Source of the DNA: Uranotaenia lowii
Lineage: Eukaryota; Arthropoda; Insecta; Diptera; Culicidae
DNA: 64,000 nt
Reading direction: 5' to 3'
NCBI RefSeq assembly: GCF_029784155.1
Contig: NC_073693.1
Location: 182,673,802 to 182,737,801 of the forward strand
Shown: piece by piece, positions 55,351-64,000 of the stretch
Numbering within the stretch: position 1 is the first letter of the stretch
Layout of the letters: every line of letters begins with the position of its first letter
The notes under the pieces: model-generated
The model's database searches: none
What the model was told of the DNA's origin: nothing
What the model saw: the letters and a program-made list of their open reading frames with translations, nothing else
Made by a program: the position numbers and the translations under genes

Positions 55351-56158
55351 CAGAGTTCCGAAAATCAATCAAAACAAACACTCAGGATGCGTTTCCTGTT
55401 GGAAACATTCTGATTGTATAATGGGATAGCGCCTCTCGCAACTGCTTCGCCTGGCTGGTATGCAATCTCGATCAGCGCTCCTATCAGCTATGCAAACCGA
55501 GTCACGTCATTCAGAATCACCGGTTTAGCAAACATCGCATATCGGAGATGAGTGAGATACAAACTGATCCATTTTGAATGTAGCTCACTCAGTATCGGCC
55601 TGAATTATATGAAATTCAAAATTATTTTTTGCAGGACGAGAAAAATCAAACAGTTGTGCGGGACACCATAAATTCTCAGTAGTTTTAACGTGACGGACGA
55701 CAGTTTAATAAGAGAACTTGTAAAAATTGAAAAACCCGGCGAAAGTTAACATCTTTCCCTCACAAACACAACTACAATTTGATTTTGATCAAACTGATGT
55801 TAAAAAACGTTATAACAAAAAATAAATTTATTAATTTGCTATATATTAAATCAAACAAAATACGCTAATGGTCGGCTTCATGTATCACTCACTCACTGCC
55901 TGATCCATTCACTCCTGATCGAAGACCAACAAGATTCGCCATATGGATTGCGCATTGGTGAGATTCCAATTTGATGATGGTGCTGCACTGTTTTGACAGC
56001 AAGCATCGTGCGAGGTGATCTGTATTTTAGCGATGAATTGAACGATCGATGATCGGGTAGGTCCAGTAGCAATCAATAACGAAACCCGACCGCTGTACGT
56101 TCAGGTGCGAAGTGCAATCAGAAACATTCATTGAAAATGAGTGATATTCGGAACACTG
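55351..56158. mobile_element. hAT MITE with perfect 8-bp target duplication
   Basis: CAGAGTTCCGAA and, inverted, CAGTGTTCCGAA form the ends; CAGGCAGG flanks both sides (55343-55350, 56159-56166). CAG-type ends plus 8-bp duplication define hAT. Interior 808 bp without transposase. Confidence 0.93.
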
Positions 56159-57048
56159 CAGGCAGGATTACAGTTGGATCATGCACTATCGAATCAAAGC
56201 GTGAGCTTAAATATTTGGGTGTGATGATTGACGACCGGCTCAGCTTTAAAAACCACGTTGAGTATGTGTGCAAGAAGGCGGCAACAGCAACGGCCGCACT
56301 CACGAGGATAATGGCGAACAACTCGGGGATCCGAAGTAGTCAGCGAAGGATAATTTCGAGTGTAGTTTCGTCAATCCTTCGATATGGAGGGGCGGCCTGG
56401 AAATCTGGTCTTAACATACAGTGTAACCAGCAGAAGCTGAACAGTGTACAGAGGCGAATGAATTTGCGGGTCATCAGTGCATACCGCACCGTTTCGTCGG
56501 AGGCTGCATGCGTTGTAGCGGGAGTCATGCCCATCTCGGTTTTGTTGGTGGAGGACTCATATTGCTACGAAAATAGAGGCATGCAAAACGTGAGAACACG
56601 AGCCAGAGATAGCTCCATGGCTAACTGGCAGCAGCTGTGGGACAGCTCGGAAAAAGGGAGGTGGACCCATCGTTTGATCCCAAACATCAAAGAGTGGATG
56701 GAGAGAAAGCATGGCGAAGTGGATTTCTACATGACGCAATTCCTGACTGGTCATGGATGCTTCATGAAGTATCACCACAGGTTCGGACATGCGGCCTCGC
56801 CGGTCTGCCTAACATGCGGTGACGTGGACAAGACACCCGAACACGTGGTATTCTATTGTCCAAGATTTGAAGAGGAACGTGCCAACATATTCGCCGCCTG
56901 CGGACCAGAAACGACAGCGGACGACATGTTGCAGAAGATGTGTGACGACATTAACACATGGCAGGCAGTCAGTGATGGGCTCGCCCGGATAATGGCTGCT
57001 TTGAAAAGGAGTTGGAGACTGACGCAAATTGCAATTGACGGAGGATAA

Positions 57049-57362
57049 CGTAGGTTAACTTTACTAAGCTTAAAGAGTCCGAAGCTATGAAATGAACTAC
57101 GCAAAACAATCAGCGTAGCCGATGGGACGTGAAGATAATGTTGGGCGGTCAGGATGATATTTAATTAAAATATGAACTTCTTGGCGAGTGTTGCGAAAGT
57201 AGCGCTATGCGTGAATTAGACACCCCCTTACCGAAGTATTGCCTTAGGGCAGGTACCGGTTTGGGAATTAGTCTGACGCCCCAGGTGGAGTTTAGGGCAT
57301 ATGTATATACGGATGAGTATATAACGAGTTGACCCATTGTTCCCATGTAGACACGGCACTCG
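57049..57362 (+). other. 3'UTR of the R1-clade element
   Basis: Runs from the ORF2 stop to the start of the ACAG array. It contains GGGCAGGTACCGGTTTGGG and GACGCCCCAGGTGG. No poly-A tail is visible; it passes straight into the tetranucleotide repeat. Confidence 0.6.
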
Positions 57363-61810
<4,448 letters not shown>

Positions 61811-61896
61811 TTTATCTTGAGTTGTCCACGTCATTTATTCAGTCTGTAAAGCCTTAATCGGCTAAGACGGTGTATGTCTTTTCTAAAGAAAAAAAA
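61811..61896 (+). mobile_element. Short 3' end of a retroelement between two ACAG tracts
   Basis: The 85-bp stretch, containing CAGTCTGTAAAGCC, TTAATCGGCTAAGACGG and a final run of nine A, sits between the large array and a second ACAG tract (61897-61920). This looks like a severely 5'-truncated non-LTR element that inserted into the array. Family not certain; an R1-clade (Waldo-type) origin is likely. Confidence 0.55.
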
Positions 61897-61921
61897 ACAG
61901 ACAGACAGACAGACAGACAGA
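61897..61921. repeat. Short (ACAG)n tract
   Basis: Six units, the other side of the target of the inserted 85-bp fragment. Confidence 0.95.
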
Positions 61922-62400
61922 TGAAGGCTAAAGCCTGCTGTGGACTGCAATTCGATAAAAAATTACCAGCCGGTTTGATCACTGGCTGAGCTGAGCATAA
62001 TAAGCATGTTAATTTAATAAATAGCTAATTTTGGATTCCGTGAAAAAAAAATGGCTAACGAATTAGGTATTCCAAATTTTAGGGTTGCGTGGTTATAAAA
62101 AACTTTCAAGTCTTCTAAGCCAGAGGTCATGAGATCGAATATTGATGTATGCCGTCGTAGTACTCCTTCTTTATGCTGATGGTTTGAAAGATTTGTAAGA
62201 TGCTAGCCATCATATCCTTGAAAGACGTACGCCTTAAAGTTAAGTTTATTTGATTTCTTCAAAGAGGCATGGAGTTTCACTGAGATCCTCTTGTAAAAGA
62301 AATCATTCTAAATATCATTCGACCTATTATTTAACACATTAAGTTATTTTTGGTAGGTTGGCCTACTCCCCATACCAACCACCAGAATAAATAAGTTTCT
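61922..62400. other. Unassigned, no gene seen
   Basis: No ORF or repeat recognised. Confidence 0.4.
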
Positions 62401-62401
62401 A

Positions 62402-62526
62402 GACGATCATCCAACCATTTTATACACCTCCGAAGTCGTCTGATTTATCGGCAGCTGCCCATCATAAACCCATAAGTGGCGATGCAACAACCGCCTTACA
62501 AGCACATCTCTGTGCTATTAATTAGG
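62402..62526 (+). other. Possible host exon
   Basis: After TAAGTTTCTAG the frame reads TIIQPFYTPPKSSDLSAAAH, then HKPISGDATTALQAHLCAIN, and meets TAG directly before GTAGAA. It could be a terminal coding exon, or an exon with the donor TTAG/GTAGAA. The composition is protein-like but no family is recognised. Confidence 0.3.
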
Positions 62527-62765
62527 TAGAACAAAAATCGGTCGTCGCAGCCATAATAAATTTGTTGAAAATTAGGGCGCATTTCAAATCAGGAACAATC
62601 ACGGGTTAACGTGCTTTAACACCCCAACTTTTCTTCAGCGAGTTTTGAGCGGCCAAAATGTTTGTTAGGTGGCGCCAAATGCCGAAGCCATATATATTGT
62701 GTTGCTTCTTTATATTTTTCAACCCTTCACTATAATCCAAATACAATAAATATTTTTTTTTTCAG

Positions 62766-62875
62766 ATGGTTGCGGGCCGATGAAGTAGCCGAAAACGCGA
62801 CCGCAGAAAATACAGGAACATTTGGAAAGCTAAAACAAACTTTGTCTTCATCACTTCTGACTGCACAAGATAGAG
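62766..62875 (+). CDS. Internal exon of an unidentified host gene
   Basis: A 110-bp open block is bounded by a strong acceptor (AATATTTTTTTTTTCAG, ending 62765) and donor (GATAGAG/GTAAGA). In the only frame that reads well it begins one base into a codon: WLRADEVAENATAENTG, then TFGKLKQTLSSSLLTAQDR. Acidic start, then an amphipathic Leu/Ser-rich helix-like segment. The composition is much more protein-like than the surroundings. I do not recognise the family. It may belong with the candidate exon at 62402-62526. Confidence 0.6.
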
Positions 62876-63210
62876 GTAAGATGCAAACTGCTGCCATAAG
62901 ACCGAAAGTTTAAGCACTGGTTTAAGTTATTTTATGTTTGAATTAAAATTATGTTCAAGGAAGAAACGTCACGTCACGATAGCACAAACATTGTTTTGGA
63001 AACAATTAAATAAGTTATCAACATTTATGTTTTGTGTTTGTTCTAGGCACACTTTTCCGTATGTTTTTGGATAACGTATCGTTACTAAGCCTATCCCTTT
63101 TCTGAAATTTTTTCTGAAAGCAGATAGTTTTCCTGCAGAAAGCAGGCATTTTGAAGAAATGTTATCATTTTTTTCTCCTCCTCTGGGTCATTGGAAAAGA
63201 TCTCTTATAG
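62876..63210. other. Probable intron sequence, nothing recognised
   Basis: Follows the donor of the preceding exon. No further exon found before the repeat. Confidence 0.35.
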
Positions 63211-63563
63211 CGCAGTACACCAGATACCCAGACTGATCAGAGGGGCTTGAATCCATACAACTACAAGTCGCCCAGAATCATACGCCATCTGTCGGGGCTT
63301 CGTGAAAACTACTGTGCTTCATCAAGAAAAAAAATTACACTTGAGAATTAACAAGCCAAATGAAAGCCGTCTTGATTGAATCACCTATTAGTATTTAAAA
63401 TTCTATCTTAAATATTTTCATTAACGTTTTTGTCTTCAATGTTAATTGCTTACTTTAATTCACTGTATCATAATAAGAGATGAATGTATATACATACAAT
63501 GACTGTTGATTCGATTGAGATGAAAAAAAAAAATACAAACGCAACGTTATAGCGGTCCTTAGT
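63211..63563 (+). repeat. Dispersed repeat, empty copy (filled copy at 12397-14121)
   Basis: Matches the outer parts of 12397-14121 in reverse, but passes directly from CACCTATTAG to TATTTAAAAT where the other copy holds a 1389-bp Harbinger-like element. Confidence 0.85.
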
Positions 63564-63636
63564 TTTTTTTTTTGTAAATTATTTATTTGAAACGGCTCGT
63601 ACCTTTAGGCTTAAAGGAGCCAAAACTCGTTTTGTT

Positions 63637-64000
63637 TGATCTGAATTCTGAATGTCTGAATCTGAATTCTGAATCTGAATTCTGAATCTGAATTCTGAAT
63701 CTGAATTCTGAATCTGAATTCTGAATCTGAATTCTGAATCTGAATTCTGAATCTGAATTCTGAATCTGAATTCTGAATCTGAATTCTGAATCTGAATTCT
63801 GAATCTGAATTCTGAATCTGAATTCTGAATCTGAATTCTGAATCTGAATTCTGAATCTGAATTCTGAATCTGAATTCTGATCTGAATTCTGAATCTGAAT
63901 TCTGAATCTGAATTCTGAATCTGAATTCTGAATCTGAATTCTGAATCTGAATTCTGAATCTGAATTCTGAATCTGAATTCTGAATCTGAATTCTGAATCT
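63637..64000. repeat. 13-bp minisatellite, unit CTGAATTCTGAAT
   Basis: About 27 nearly perfect 13-bp units run to the window edge; one unit has lost a base or two (about 63880). It continues outside the window. Every unit holds GAATTC. Confidence 0.97.

Larger units (their letters stand above)
53790..57048 (+). pseudogene. R1-clade non-LTR retrotransposon ORF2, 5'-truncated and broken by two MITEs
   Basis: Three pieces of one frame: 53790-54047, 54708-55350 and 56167-57048. Motifs in order: LEKAPGPDGIPN, RQKLVLLPKPGKP, SAYRPICLLDT; then GKILEKVILNRI, FGFRKGRCTVDAI, FNSVSW, AGVPQGSILGPVLWN and the catalytic FADDV; then LKYLGVMIDDRLSF and the C-terminal zinc knuckle CLTCGDVDKTPEHVVFYC. This order and wording is typical of the R1 clade. 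The endonuclease and RT N terminus are missing. Removing each MITE with one target copy restores the frame, so the RT was intact when they arrived. The stop is at 57046-57048. Confidence 0.92.

Noticed and set aside
63637..64000. CRISPR-like array
   Set aside because: 13-bp units are directly adjacent with no spacers; the genome is eukaryotic.

Overview
The window is eukaryotic, dipteran and most likely mosquito DNA. The evidence is a split clathrin heavy chain gene with insect-like protein sequence, AT-rich intergenic DNA, short GT-AG introns, a tRNA-derived SINE and very dense nested transposons. The species cannot be named from the sequence alone. Most of the 64 kb is mobile DNA. Secure host coding sequence is limited to two Chc exons (minus strand), plus one or two orphan exons near the right end.

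Layout. 1-11 kb: the downstream side of Chc, filled with nested DNA elements. These are a TTA-flanked Harbinger-like element (59-5262) that has swallowed a gypsy-type gag-pol block, an inverted-repeat element (5281-7798), and a three-level nest at 7805-10979 (TIR element, then a hAT-like element, then a SINE). 11.2-15.4 kb: Chc coding exons 2 and 1, separated by a 3.9-kb intron carrying two more insertions. 17.3-23.5 kb: a scrambled array of Nup205-derived exon fragments, split by an unrelated ORF that is itself interrupted by a MITE. 23.5-24.5 kb: a copia remnant. 25.6-26.2 kb: possible spliced exons of an unknown gene. 27.1-39.1 kb: an I-like non-LTR element (ORF1, ORF2) broken by a young LTR element with 1506-bp LTRs and by a MITE.

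40-42 kb: unrecognised spliced-looking ORFs. 42.1-45.4 kb: an I-like 3' end, then an I-like ORF1 fused to a Penelope-type RT plus GIY-YIG endonuclease, with a hammerhead-like motif downstream. 47-48.7 kb and 51.4-53.7 kb: two large palindromes, each made of two inverted copies of a TIR element; in the second the target-site duplications are swapped between copies, the signature of an inversion. 53.8-57 kb: a 5'-truncated R1-clade ORF2 broken by two MITEs. 57.4-61.8 kb: a nearly pure 4.4-kb (ACAG)n array. 62-64 kb: possible host exons, a dispersed repeat and a 13-bp minisatellite.

There is no operon-like logic here. The interest is in how elements nest: target duplications, in-frame interruptions and empty/filled site pairs allow much of the insertion order to be reconstructed. 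All calls are by reading; no searches were run.
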